Below are positions 50,361-62,533 of a stretch of 64,000 nucleotides of DNA, piece after piece. Source of the DNA: Sipunculus nudus (Eukaryota; Annelida; Sipuncula; Golfingiida; Sipunculidae); NCBI GenBank assembly GCA_026874595.1, contig CM049314.1, positions 69,704,300 to 69,768,299 on the forward strand. Direction: 5' to 3'. Position 1 is the stretch's first letter; every line of letters begins with the position of its first letter. The position numbers and the translations under genes are program-made. The notes under the pieces are model-generated. The model was given only the letters and a program-made list of their open reading frames with translations, had not been told where the DNA came from and searched no databases.

Positions 50361-52531
50361 CCCCCCCCCCCCCACCATATTCTTATGGCAAATGGGGAAA
50401 AAATCCACCTCCAAGAACATCATGATATCCGCACATTGAAAAAATATATATACACATTCATTTTACAAAACAAATTTTTGCCTCTTTAGAGCACTATTTA
50501 TTCTCAATTTACATTTGTATAGTCTATGTCATCCCCTCATGTTCACCTGATATTTGCTGTGATTTTTTTTTTTTTTTTTTTATTTTTCAAAGGAAAATGT
50601 GATAGTGTAGGGCAGAGGATTAAAGGATTAATTTTCAACAAGATAAATAAAGACACACATTTCACCTTATTTCTGATACCGAATTCTTTAAAATATATGA
50701 GAAATCGGTCTACATTTATAAAACATATGAGCAATTAGTCTACATCATATTTGTTGATATAACGAACCCGTACTATAAATGTAAATCGTTGCCAATAGAT
50801 GTCGCTAGTGTTGAGGAAAAGCATAATTCCCCAAAAAGTGGCGGAACAGAAAGTGCATTGTTCGAAAGTGAGAGGGACATGCCAATCGTCCCATTCCTGA
50901 AACTAGGCCCCCGCTGTTATGGGAATGTTTTATTATTTTGGCAGAGTGGCGTCATTTTATCTTCCTGCACACATACTGACACACGCACACACGCGCATGT
51001 TTATTTATAAAATGAACATTTGAGGAAAACTTCAGCAAAATTCCAATGGGCATTTGATATATTCTTGACGACAAGTGCACAAGATATAGTATGGGTCAAT
51101 AGGAAATACCTACACCACAAAACGTTGCGTGTCAAATAGCAAAATCTGCAAAAGACCTATGAAAACTAATGTGCTTGGATTAGTGCATTATTTATGGTAA
51201 TTGTCCTGAATGAATGAAAGCACTGCAAACGCAAAAGATTTCGCTGTCTTCCAACAGTTTGTCTCCTCCTATAAATCAAGTGCATTAACCAATTAATTAT
51301 ACTTTTTTATTGTGAAAATGTCACAAGGAACAAACATACATTGTGCACAAGATGTTAATAAAAGACCCTACAATTATACAGTGTTCAAGGCATCTAGCAA
51401 CAGGGTATACATGCTGGATACAAAATAAAATACATTCGTGACACTTAGACAGTTGTCAGATGTGTCAGATAGTGATATGGCTCCATTTGAGTTTTAACCT
51501 TGTATGTTGTCATAGGTTGAAACAATTTATGTTTTACTTCTCATAAATAAAACGAACTAATTTTGAACATTTTTTCAGATGTATTATATATTTGAACATT
51601 CACTGTTGTCATGAAGAACAGCACCACAAGACAGCTTCCTCGTTAATCTCTCAGAGAAGATCCTCTGGAAAGCTCTCAAGATATCTGTCCATAATATTAC
51701 AGTAAATCCCACATAATGTGTCTAAGAGCTCCATCTTCACCTAAAGTACATTACTTGTATCAGTGATGTGCAATTTCAAAGAGGAACGTGTGCAAAGTAA
51801 GCCTTTTTTGTAATATACGGGATTGAAGCATACACAGTTTTGACAATGTTGTATACATGTAGTTTCATACAGTTTATAAATCCCTGATAACCATTTCTTC
51901 TAATATATGTAAAACAATTATACATTTGTTATTGCCTTTTCATGTGTCATTGTGTGTTTATCAATACTTTTGTTAAATATTTTCTTAGTGTTTATCTGGT
52001 TATCCATAAAAGGATTTACATTAATATTTAATTATTTTGCTGCTGGTATTTATTTTTCTAGCTCCTTTACAACGTGTCTCTAACTTTGTGGTATTGTTAT
52101 TAATTAACTAACATATTCAAGGAAGTTAATTTTACATGTGAATTTATAACATACTTCTTTTTAACCAATTAAATCATTATATCTGTCACATTGTCTTTTC
52201 ATGTTGCAACTGAATTAGTTCCTAAGACTAATTCCCCTAAGACTAATTTAATCATTTTTACAGCTTTTATTTACTAAATGCTTTATCCATATTTATTTCA
52301 ATGTTCCATTTTTTTAGGAATATATATTCTTTTGAGAAAAATATTTCCAGTCTTTCTTTTGTAGTACATGCTATTTTGTGTTATTACATTTTGCATTAAC
52401 TTCTGCTATGGTATCAGTAAATATTTATTATAAATGATAAGAATGATATCTACTATGTGCTATTTGAAAACTTTCGATTTTATAAAGGTTCTGTTTAATA
52501 AAGAGAAAAGGGTCAGTTTAATGTTTATGTG

Positions 52532-52570
<39 letters not shown>

Positions 52571-53017
52571 CACACATATATATATATTATTATTATACAT
52601 ACATATATGATATACACGGGCCCGGAGGTCAAATCAGCAGTGGCATCAATTTATCTTCAAGGGCGACGGGTGACTCGCAGCGTGAGAGGGTTATCATTTC
52701 AATTGCCGAGTGACACATTTCAAATATATTATAATTCAGTATAAGGTTTTAAAAAATAACTAAATATTTTCCGATAATATGTTAATGCAAAACCATGTTT
52801 ATTTCTTATTATTCATATTCATTTATATAGTAAACGCAGAAATGGAACCAAATTCTTTAATTCCAACTATTGATATATTTCTTTTTCGATACATAAATAT
52901 TATTCTCTGAGGAGCGGAAGGGGGGGAGGGTATGACTACATGGCACATTTCCCCTTGCTAAAAAGTGGTGGGATATATGCCGCCCATCCCCCTATATTGA
53001 CGCCCCTGCAAATCAGC
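50361..53017. other. Intergenic, AT-rich, no gene recognised
   Basis: Contains a poly-C run at about 50360-50375, poly-T near 50562-50580, TA/CA arrays at 52536-52590 and no ORF with a domain. The short segment at 52916-53010 ('tatattgacgcccctgc') echoes 45718-45735 and may be a repeat fragment. Confidence 0.55.
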
Positions 53018-53030
53018 ATCACTGTAGCTT
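53018..53030. repeat. Target-site duplication, left copy (LINE)
   Basis: ATCACTGTAGCTT directly before the poly-T (minus-strand poly-A) of the LINE. The identical 13-mer is at 59219-59231. Confidence 0.75.
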
Positions 53031-53246
53031 TTTTTTTTTTTTTTTTATTTTTTTATTTTTTTTTTATTAACAAAAATAAAAAGTACAAAGTTCCATGCAA
53101 TATAGTGCGCAAAACCTGTGCATTGCATATAATTACATTTCCCGGGTTTAATTTTCAATTATTTCTCATTTACATACATATGTGTACATGCATACATATA
53201 CTTATATATACAAATAGATTTTGATAGATACTTAAATTCAGTGTGG

Positions 53247-53954
53247 CTAATCATAATTTTCCATATTTCTCCCAACTGCATAGGCCCCCCATCTGTCATT
53301 AAACTTAGTAACCTTGTTATTTTTTTGTGCTATTTTAAATTCCAATCTAGCATATTTCCAAACATGGAAACATGCCTGTGATAGTGATAGACCAATCTGG
53401 TTTGTTCTACTCCCATAAATATATTGTTTGACCAGTAAAATAATTAAATTGCTCAAATCTGATGAATATAAATCTCCATACAAGACTGTTAATTTACTTA
53501 TTTCGATGTTAATTTTTATCTCTCTACACCAAGTCTCTATTTCATAACACAACCGCTTCACATCCTCACAATACCAAAACAGATGTATAAGTGTCTCAGT
53601 TTCACATTTACAAAAAGTACATATATTAGTCTCTTTAATTTTCCATTTGTGTAACCAATAATTATTAACCAAGCAATTATTTAGAAGCTTGTACTGAAAC
53701 ACTCTGGATTTAGTGTCCAGACATAATTTAAAAGGCAATTGATATACTTTCTGATAATCAACCTCAATTCCCTTGGTATATATACACACTTTGGGTGGAA
53801 AAGGCCCCTTTTCCAACAACTTATGTATAAAATCTGTATATATCACACGAGAAGGAACCTTTATCACCTCAACAAAGTTCCCATTAAAATACTGGAGTGT
53901 AAGTGGATCTATTTGTGGTTCTATTGAGTGTTCACAGACCTTATGCTGGTTCAA
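53247..53954 (-). pseudogene. LINE C-terminal region with zf-RVT motif
   Basis: Contains CTFCKCETETLIHLFWYC, the CCHC zinc-binding motif at the end of many LINE reverse transcriptases, followed by LLVKQYIYGSRT. Ends 216 bp before the poly-A tail. Confidence 0.8.
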
Positions 53955-54079
53955 CTTTGAGACCAGTGCATACCATTTTAAAAAATCTGAACCTTTAATA
54001 CCTTTCTGTACCCAAAGGGTGAAAGGTATTATATTTCCATATTCATCAAATAAATCTTTACCTGTTATTACTCCAGCAT

Positions 54080-54601
54080 TTAGAAATTGTTTCCAATATA
54101 CAGATTTTCCTGATATTTTACCATTTTGTTATTCCACACTATCTGCCTCTGCAATGGAACTGCTTCAAAATATCCTTTACGTAATGTGATATAACTTCTT
54201 AAAATCTCTTTATAAAAGTCAGGAATTTTAAATACATCAATATCTTTCAATGCTATATTACTATTTAATAAAACTTTTATATCAGGGCAAATAGACTTCA
54301 AATAAAGGTTAAATAGAACTTTCCATGGTCTTTGTACTGGTGACACATATCGCTTTAACCAAGATATTCTTGATGAAGATATAACAGACTCTAGGTGTGG
54401 AGCATTTAACCCTCCATTTTTTATTTCCTGCATTAATCTTATTCTTTTAATTCTCTCTTTGCCATTTTTCCAGATGAAGGCAAATACAATTTTATTCAGC
54501 TCATTGTAAAAGCTTTCTGGCACACTTTCATTTGTAAAATAATAATTAAATTTTGAGAAAATAAATGTTTTAGCAATTTGTATCTTTCCAAGTAAAGACA
54601 A
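54080..54601 (-). pseudogene. LINE reverse transcriptase, thumb region
   Basis: Continues the RT in another frame: SLLGKIQIAKTFIFSKFNYY, FIWKNGKERIKR, GGLNAPHLE. These are the conserved post-RT motifs of L1/Tx1 elements. Frameshifted relative to the fragments on both sides. Confidence 0.8.
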
Positions 54602-55517
54602 GCTTCTCTGTTTCCAGAGAGTCGGAGTATTTTCTACTGACCAACTTGGCAGACAAGTTCAAATCAAGTGCCGCTTTTTTATCGTAAGACAAATAAATTC
54701 CTAAAATTTTCATGGGCTCCTCCGGCCATTTAATCCCCAATGGCTTTTGCAAACATTTCCTATTTTGACCAATCCATAGTCCTTCACATTTATCATAATT
54801 CATTTTTAGACCACTGTAAACACCAAATTCTTGTATTGTATGTAAAAATAGTTTTGCTGACTTTAAGTCTTGCACTATTCCAACTGTATCATCTGCGTAC
54901 TGAAGTAGAGTAAAATTATGATTTTCAATTTCTATTCCTTTTATAACTTTATTCGTTTTAATATACTCTGCCATTACTTCTACAGCAATTACAAATAAAT
55001 AAGGTGATAGTGGATCGCCTTGGCGAACCCCTCTTTCCACTTTAAAGTATCCAGAGGTGACCCCATTGTTTACCGTGCAACTTTCAACATTTTTGTATAA
55101 AATTTTAATCCATTGTGTAAAGGAGTTAGGAAAATTGTATTTATTCAAAACTGAAAACATGAAATCCCATTCTAAAGAGTCAAAAGCCTTTTCAAAATCT
55201 ATTCTTAAAAGGATACCTGGAATATCATTAACTTTTGTAAAATTGAGAATATCTGATAAAATTCTTATATTTTCTCCTATATACCTCCCTTGAACATAAC
55301 CTGTTTGACTTTCATTTATTATAGTTGGCATAATCTTTTTCATTCTTAGTGAAAGTGTTTTTGATAATATTTTATAGTCTGCATTTAAAAGCGATATGGG
55401 TCTCCAATTTTTTAGGAGTGACCGGTCTTTTTTCTTATCTATCAATATAATTACTGCTTGCTTTTGCGATGCTGACAGTTCACCCTCCTTGAAGGATTTA
55501 TTGAATGAAGCTACCAT
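54570..55517 (-). pseudogene. LINE reverse transcriptase, main part
   Basis: RT motifs in order: WRPISLLNADYKILSK, QTGYVQGR, IDFEKAFDSLEWDF (motif A), VRQGDPLSPYLF (motif B), LLQYADDTV (motif C, YADD) and GLKMNYDKCE. The open frame extends upstream of the first Met with NKTPGNDGLPVEFY, typical of the RT start. A frameshift near 54590 ends it. Confidence 0.9.
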
Positions 55518-55961
55518 TGCTGAACCAAAATGTAACCAAAACTTAACATAAAATTCTACAGGTAGTCCATCATTACCTGGAGTTTTGTTACTTGCAAAAG
55601 TTTTTAAAGTATTGTGACATTCTTCTTCTGTAATGACTTTATCAAGTAGTTCTGAACTCTGTTTTGATATGGTTGGTAGATCTATATTTTTTAAATATGC
55701 GTCTATATCCTCTTTTGTTTTACTTGCTTTTGATTGATATAACTGTGAGTAAAATTCTTTTTTGCATTAACAAAATTTGTTTAAGATCAGTGACTATTTC
55801 TCCTGTTGCTGATTTGAGTTTTCTGATACATTTTTGTCCATTATTATATTTCTCTAAATTCAAAAATACTTTGAATTTTTTTCTCCGTTTTCAAACCATC
55901 TTGTTTTTGATCTAATCATACAGCCCTGTGTTTTAGTTATCTATTTCTTCTAACTTAGCTT

Positions 55962-57008
55962 TCACTTGACTTTTTCATCTAGTATCTCTTGGTCCTGACC
56001 TGAATCTGTATTATCCATGTTTTCATATAATTGTTTTAAATAATGCTTAAGAGTTATTTCTCTTGACTTTCTTGCTTTTGCTCTTTTCTTACCAAATGAT
56101 ATACAAAACTGCCTTATTTTATATTTAAATATTTCCCATTTAATTCGTTCATCGCTCACACTGTCATACTCCTGATCCCATTTTATTTTTTCACCAATTA
56201 ATTCGAATGTAAATTCAGCATCATCTAACAGCTCAGTGTTTAGTTTCCAGTAACCCTTTCCTTTCATCTCGGTATCTGTTAATTTTTCAATGTCCAGCAA
56301 AATAGCAAAGTGATCTGATTTGATATAAGGTTGAGTTCCAACTTCTTTAATACTATCTTGTAAGTTGCTCGAGATCCACCAATAGTCAAGTCTACTACAA
56401 ATGTTCTCGCTTTTAAGCCTCCAGGTAAAACTTTTCTTTTTAGGGTACTTGATCCTGAAAATATCTATAAAAGAAAAATATTCTGATATCTTTGTGAAAG
56501 TTTCTACTACATTTTTCCTAATTTCTGTTAATCCTCCTTTTTTGTCTAATTTTGCATTGAAAATAATGTTTAGATCCCCTCCTAAAATTACTTGATCAAA
56601 AGGATCTATGTACTGTCTTAATATATTATATAACTTTGTGTAGAAGATTTTTTGTTCTGTCACATTGTTTGGTGCATAAATATTGATAAGTTTAAATTCT
56701 TCTTGTTTTAACTTTAGTTTTACAATTAAAATTCTACCATTTGATGAGCTATATAATTTAGTCAGATCTTCTATTTCTAAATTCCTTTTAAAAAATATAG
56801 CGCATCCCTTACTTAATGAATCTGCATGACAGAAGAAACCTTTCCCATGCCATTCATTGCACCATTGATTTTCTGTTTCCTTAGTTCCATGAGTTTCCTG
56901 TAAAAACAAAATGTCACTATTGTTTGCTTTGGCCCACCTAAAGACTGATCTTCGTTTTTTCTGATTCCCTAATCCTCGTACATTTAAACTAACTAATCTG
57001 AATACCAT
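55962..57008 (-). pseudogene. LINE endonuclease region (APE type), 348 codons
   Basis: Begins MVFRLVSLNVRGLGN and has the AP-endonuclease signature in order: FLQETHG, LINIYAPNN, ILGGDLNIIF, SRLDYWWIS and KSDHFAILLDI. Catalytic Asn, Glu, Asp and His positions are kept. It nicks target DNA to prime insertion. The frame ends at 55962, before the reverse transcriptase, so the polyprotein is cut short. Confidence 0.85.
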
Positions 57009-59218
57009 AGATAATTTATTTTAATTTCTTTTAGCTTGGGGAGACAGATTTTATCTTTAATGATTTTGATTTTTAATTGCCACATACATATTTTGAAGTT
57101 GAAAAAATTATAAAGTGTAAAAATAAGTACATTGTAGGGTGTTGTGTAGGCAAAATATATGATCAAATAATAATTTGTGAGGGCACTTTTAACCCTACAA
57201 CATGTAACCTTCCACATATGGCCTATATAACTACTAGGCAACACAACGAAGGTTACCTGGATTCCTTTGATCCAGCTTAAACCTACTGTGCAATTAGCAC
57301 ACAGTTTAGGTTTATTTTCCGACATGTGAAAATGAAGACAACTGGCTGGCACCTCCCTTCTTAAAATACTATTTAAACACAAAAAGAGGCTTCCCCGTAT
57401 TATACACTGTAACCATCTGTAATAAATTCATAATATTAATAATATATGTCTTATCCTTTTCTACTCTTGTATACCCCATATAATTAAATACATGTTATCT
57501 CAGACCAGCTATAATCTTCTGTCGAAGAAACATATCCTCAAGTTAATAAAAAATAATTAAATAAATAAAATAGACCCCTCTTCATTTAGCTTCACATTGA
57601 CTTCTTTCAATTATTCCAATTAAAATTTCACCTACCATAGCCATAAACAGTCCCTTTATATTTAATAATAAGCACATGCTGAGGGTTTTCTTAAAAAATA
57701 ATAATAATAAAAAATACTACTGGTAGTCTAAATGGGAGCTGATTCCTCCGATTACATTTAACTGAACATGCCTTTAGACTAACTTTAATTCCATTTAGTT
57801 CTTAGCTTGTTTTTATGCCAACAGACCCAGTCTGTATTCCCTGGTATTTACTTGTAGTCTCAAGCCATGCTAAATATATATATATGTAGATATAAAATCC
57901 ATAAATAATAATAAAGATATTTCCGAAGATTCTCGTGTCTCTGTTACCTAATTAACATCTTATTTCTTTTTTCCACTTTTCTTCCTACTTTACCTTTGAG
58001 ACAATGCAATTAATTGTGGTCCCACAAAAACTGCTTTATAATTAAATGAGAGACCTGTGGGCCACAGTAATCAGCGTCGATGAGATTGAAGGTTAAATTT
58101 AAAATAATCATAAATGGGAATCAAGTTTAAGAGAAAATGTTGGTATAGACCATGGTTGATTCATCTGTGGTTTGTAATAATGAGTCACAAAATACTGAAA
58201 TATTATAATATTTGGCAGAATGACCATGCTTCCCCCCCCCCCCTTTTTTTTCTTCTTCCTTTTAAACTTTCAGATTAAAAGAGTTGGTCCAGTTTCTGAC
58301 TCATGCATGGGAAGAATCCGATATATGCCTGTATCTGATAAATTTAGGCATTCAGTGGAAAACTAAAAAGAATCTAGCTACAATTTTCAGACTCATTTCC
58401 ATGTTTAGTAAAAGACCTTACGTACAGTTAGCCATATTATTCGTTTTAAATTTAGTATTACTGATTTGAAAGTGTTTTTTTCCCCTTATAAACATGGCAA
58501 GTTGTCTAGTAAAGCCTAAATTTGCCATAAAAAGTTTAAATTTTTGTTTGATTCCTGTATTTGTCTATGACAGTGTATCCCTCATTCTGGTGAATATGCT
58601 TTTATTTCCCTTTCTTTCTTATCCTTTTTCCTTTTTCTCTTTCTTTTTTCAACCATTTAAAATCAATCATATATATTACATTATTATATCATATGGCATC
58701 TCCTGCTTTATTACAGACTTTGAACCAGATTATTACTTTCAATAAACTAGTTCTGATACCTACTTTATCACAAGACTGCACCATCATACAAAATTGATAT
58801 TAAATTATATTTATATGATATTAAACAATATACCTATGCATTTTAAAATACATATGAATAGAAGCCTCAAAGACCTCAATTGGCATTTCACCAGCTTTCA
58901 CATCAGAATACAGTTAGTATCTCCTGCCTCTTAACATCAAAGCATCATTTCACCTTTCAATTTACATGAAAATAGGTTTTGTCAAAAATACAATATAGAG
59001 GAAAAGACGAAGAATAAAGTTCTATAAGCTGTTCTTATATTTCCAAATCCAAATAAATAATGCTATTCATTTGATTTGATAATCATTATGTCTACAGCAC
59101 ATATGAAATGGAATTTTACTTAAAAATGAGCATTGTATTCTTAAGTGAACCTGTTACTCTTTCCACTAATCACATCGTTCATATACTAGGTGTTACCAAT
59201 ATTATATTTCTGTATTAT
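57009..59218 (-). other. 5' region of LINE, no ORF1 recognised
   Basis: Between the endonuclease ORF and the right target-site duplication. Only short ORFs, none with an RRM, CCHC or coiled coil. It is either a decayed ORF1 plus 5' UTR or includes unrelated DNA if the 13-bp repeat is coincidental. Confidence 0.45.
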
Positions 59219-59231
59219 ATCACTGTAGCTT
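59219..59231. repeat. Target-site duplication, right copy (LINE)
   Basis: ATCACTGTAGCTT, identical to 53018-53030. Marks the LINE 5' boundary. Confidence 0.7.
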
Positions 59232-59496
59232 GCTGCAGCGTTGTGGAATTTATATTGAAACACGCAAACAAATCTTGAGCTGTACATGCATACACTTATA
59301 AACTATATAGGCAGGTTGTTTATCATCATCATCAAGCAATGAATTACCGGTATCCTCGAAGTCCCAGTCAAGAATCCGTACAAGCAAAATTTAGATGACA
59401 TCAATAAAAACATTACTATAACACGTTTTGTCACAAGCATTACAGTTAATGCCTTTTAATATCACTATTTGTAGGCCTACGAGGGACCCCCGGCCC

Positions 59497-59520
59497 GCCC
59501 CCCCCCCCCCCCCCCCCCCG
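59497..59520. repeat. Poly-C tract
   Basis: Run of over 20 C preceded by 'ccccggcccg'. Pro-rich and Gly-rich ORFs across it are artefacts. Confidence 0.85.
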
Positions 59521-59757
59521 TTTCCCAGATTGGTGAGCATATATGTGCAGTTCACTAAAGCGATGCCAGTCACCAAACAGTATATCTACATACGCTATAT
59601 AAGCTATTTACGCGTGAGGTTGCGTTAAATGTTATAAACATTGAGCTTATGAGGAGAAATCACTGAATACGTCAGAGCTTACGCCATGTGGTCTGAAATA
59701 TTTCATTCATTCAAACATAAACGGACGTGACTTCGCTTTCCAAGTACGCATTGCAAA

Positions 59758-59975
59758 ACTATAAAAATACAGTAATTTACTGTAAATCTCAGTCCAAACG
59801 ACAACCAATAGTCTAAAAATACAGTAGAAGATTAGTACTTCCCATCATACATTGCTGTTTTCCCATAATGCATTATTGTTTACAGTAATAACCGTAATTC
59901 ATAGTTACAGGAATTTATTGTTAAAAATTACAGTAAGATGCTACTAATTACAGCACATGTTTCACAGTGTAGGAA
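59758..59975. mobile_element. Probable MITE with TACAGTAA motifs
   Basis: 'tacagtaatttactgtaa' near the left end and several 'ttacagtaa'/'ttactgta' copies inside and near the right end ('aattacagtaag', 'aattacagcac'). Palindromic motif clusters of this kind are common in short DNA transposons. Exact termini not found. Confidence 0.4.
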
Positions 59976-60791
59976 TAACATATTCCTTATTTATTACATA
60001 AAAATCGGTCAGCATACTGTTAAAGACTTTTATTTTGCACGCGGCTGGAATGCATACATACAAATATATATGAATAAGATTAAAACAAATTTTAAGAAAT
60101 CACGATACATGAAATGAGCAAACTGGAAGGAAGTCAAGTTTACAGATAAACATTTTATAAGCAGTTTAACGTGAAACAAGCACAATGTCTTATTCTTTCC
60201 AAAACCCTTCTAGACACAAATGTATTTTTTTTTTGCTTTACACATACAGAAAAGTGGATATATAAAGTATGCATAATATATATAATTCATTTTTATTGTT
60301 AATCATATGTAAACATGATGTATAAGCGCTTGTGCAATATAGATAGATATGTCTAGTATTATATTTGCCACATTTTTGTTTCACTAGAGTATATATAGTA
60401 AAATATCATAGGCGGGCGACATTGAAAGAGGGGGGGTGGGGGGGGGGGGGTGGGATCGCTAAATTCACCCTACAGGGTGTCCCGCTTTCACGGTAGGAAA
60501 ATGGAAAACATAAGACCTAAACATGCATTTTTCATATAGATTTTGACCACTCTCAAAATCTAATCAGACGCCGTACAACCAAAAATTTACCAGATATATA
60601 TTCAGTTTTGCAGAATTCTGCTTGCCATAGAGATAATGTGTTCTTATTTGCATGATGAAGTCTGCTTATATAAATTTTCTTATTACAAAATGCACGTTAA
60701 GTGCAACTCCCCCCCCCCCCCCCCCGCACAGAAATCCCAGGCTAGTTCCCGGTTATAAGCCTATATTCTATATATAATAAGATACCACAGT

Positions 60792-61021
60792 TTAAGACTG
60801 TCTTTCACAGAGTGCCTTGCCGATAACATGACCACACGGATACGCTCGCCATTTCAATGCAAGCCATATATCCAAGGCGACACACGTGGGTTCAGTATAA
60901 TTATATGATCCTCTGCTCACATAGAAATTATCAAAACGGATTGGCTGGTTTACAAACACCCAGCGGAGATCATCGGCGTCACCTACGGAATTTGAAGCTC
61001 CGATCCACATCCGACCATCAC
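60792..61021 (-). CDS. Lectin exon 3: end of CTLD and stop
   Basis: Acceptor TTTTTTTTAG. Encodes GRMWIGASNSVGDADDLRW, PTCVALD, LKWRAYPCGH and KALCERQS, then stop. Confidence 0.87.
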
Positions 61022-62183
61022 CTAAAAAAAAAGGAATTGGAAGTATAAGATAAAAAGCAGACCCATATACGTTTGTCTGTGGTAAATAGTCAAACAGAAC
61101 ATGGGAGTAAATTTTCGTGTTCAACAGAACATGGATAGGTGTTCAAAAAAGGAATTATATAATCCACCAAGCCATGGAAGAATGTTTTTTAGTGCAGCAG
61201 AATGTGCAAAGGTGTTGTTTAGTCCACGGGGACACGGAAAACAGGGGCGGATCCAGGATTAAGGAAAAGGTCCACAGATCTGAAAAACGGTCCCCAGGTC
61301 TCGAAAGGGAGGGGGTCGAGACCGTATATGCATATATTGGTCTGAATTCCTTAGATTGCGGCGACTGAAAAAAGGGACCCCTTCTGGATCCGCCTTTACA
61401 TCTGGTGAGACCTTATCCTTAAAAAGCCTGGAATAACACTTAAAATTTACGTGGAAGGTTTTATTTGTCAATATGTTATACCTTTGCTGAGGTGGGGGAA
61501 AACGGCCCTCCATTCCTCTTCCGTCTCGAAGGCGGCCAGATTCGAGTTGTGTTCCAAACAGAAACTCTGTGCTTTGATCCAGATCTTATTTGATCCTTTG
61601 TCAATCGTGTATAAGGACTGTCCGATGACGAATTCGGTACTATTGTCTGCTAACAGAGGATAAAGACTGGTTTATGGTGGGGACACCTTATGTGATAAAT
61701 TATTATTATTATTTTGGAATTTTGGCATTCGATACTGGTATGACTGTTGCATTTTTCCTGAGTACGTTGAGTATTGATGGAACATCCAAACGTGGAAAAA
61801 TTGGATATATGCATGTGTGAGAATTAAACTGTCAGATTTAGCAGATATAATGAAAGTCCACACTTACCAGCACGTGGCTTCACAGTTGTCGCCTGGCGGC
61901 TCTGATCGGAACTTCCGCATGAAGTGGAGATAGCGACACCTGCTGCCAGACATGCGAACATCGCCAGGACAACACAGGCCACAAGCAGCGTCCAGCAGGG
62001 GATACGTCGGTGAAGTAGTCCCACCCTGTCACGTGACTTTTGCTCAGCGCTCCGACCTTGATCCTGAGTCACGTGCTTTAAATCCTCGTATTTGTGATCT
62101 GTGACAGAGGACATATCGCTGCAGGCCGTCAAGTATTGACCAGTGTGTGGTAACTCCTGTTGGAGATTTCCTATTAATTTCAT
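60792..62183 (-). CDS. Type II transmembrane C-type lectin, three exons, complete
   Basis: Exons on the minus strand: 62183-61868, 61646-61482 and 61021-60792, spliced at GT-AG sites with matching phases. 711 nt give 236 residues. Residues 1-63 are polar and cytoplasmic. Residues 64-86 are a membrane anchor (LLVACVVLAMFACLAAGVAI). There is no cleavable signal peptide, so the protein would be type II. A short stalk leads to a C-type lectin-like domain: LYTIDKGSNKIWIKAQSFC, NLAAFETEEEW, MWIGASN, LRWVF, TCVALD, WRAYPC, ALCE. Four CTLD cysteines are present. WND and EPN/QPD are absent (WRAYPC, VNQPIRF), so calcium-dependent sugar binding is unlikely. Probably a surface receptor or adhesion protein. 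A 21-bp minisatellite lies 250 bp upstream. Confidence 0.85.
61482..61646 (-). CDS. Lectin exon 2: start of CTLD
   Basis: Acceptor GTTAGCAG. Encodes NSTEFVIGQSLYTIDKG, IWIKAQSFCLEHN and AAFETEEEWRAVF. Donor AAAG|GTATAA. Contains an N-glycosylation sequon NST. Confidence 0.85.
61868..62183 (-). CDS. Lectin exon 1: cytoplasmic tail and membrane anchor
   Basis: ATG at 62183 (MKLIGNLQQE). Ends KPRA with donor GCTG|GTAAGT. Arg/Lys-rich flank HRRIPC before the membrane segment fits the inside-positive rule for a type II protein. Confidence 0.82.
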
Positions 62184-62429
62184 GATTATATTTACTAATT
62201 GTACCTCTGCTGATGGGCGATTTGTTATATTTCTCCTTGGTAGGATATCTAGTTAGTCCGTCTATATTTACTAAAATTAGTAAAAATCTAAACAAATAAT
62301 CACAGATTTTACAAAAAAAAAATGGAGGGGTAGGATAAAGGCCTATCATCCAAGGAATAATACTCAAATGTTTTAACTAATCCGGATCACTATAGGCCTG
62401 ATACATTTTTTTCATTCATGCCATTGTAT

Positions 62430-62533
62430 GATAGAACAAGTTCATTGTGAAATAGGAAAAGTTCATTGTGAAATAGATCAAGTTCATTGTGAGATAGGAC
62501 AAATTCATTGTGAGACAGGACCAGTTCATTGTG
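62430..62533. repeat. Minisatellite of 21-bp units, five copies
   Basis: 'gttcattgtgaaatag' type units begin at 62440, 62461, 62482, 62503 and 62524, exactly 21 bp apart, with few differences. It sits about 250-350 bp upstream of the lectin start codon, where it could overlap the promoter. Confidence 0.9.

Larger units (their letters stand above)
53031..59218 (-). mobile_element. L1/Tx1-like LINE, full-length insertion but inactive
   Basis: On the minus strand: 5' region (59218-57009), APE-type endonuclease (57008-55962), reverse transcriptase (about 55770-54080), a CCHC zf-RVT tail (53954-53247), a 216-bp 3' flank and a poly-A tail (poly-T at 53031-53070). A 13-bp direct repeat flanks both ends, as expected of target-primed reverse transcription. 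Coding is broken: stops or frameshifts between 55740 and 55960, a frameshift near 54590 and another between 53954 and 54080. No ORF1 is recognisable in the first 2.2 kb. Confidence 0.85.

Noticed and set aside
56993-57382. 129-codon minus-strand ORF upstream of the LINE endonuclease, as ORF1
   Set aside because: No RRM, CCHC or coiled coil, and a hydrophobic low-complexity end. It does not resemble ORF1 proteins.
62430-62533. CRISPR-like array from 21-bp units
   Set aside because: Units abut directly without spacers. It is a minisatellite.
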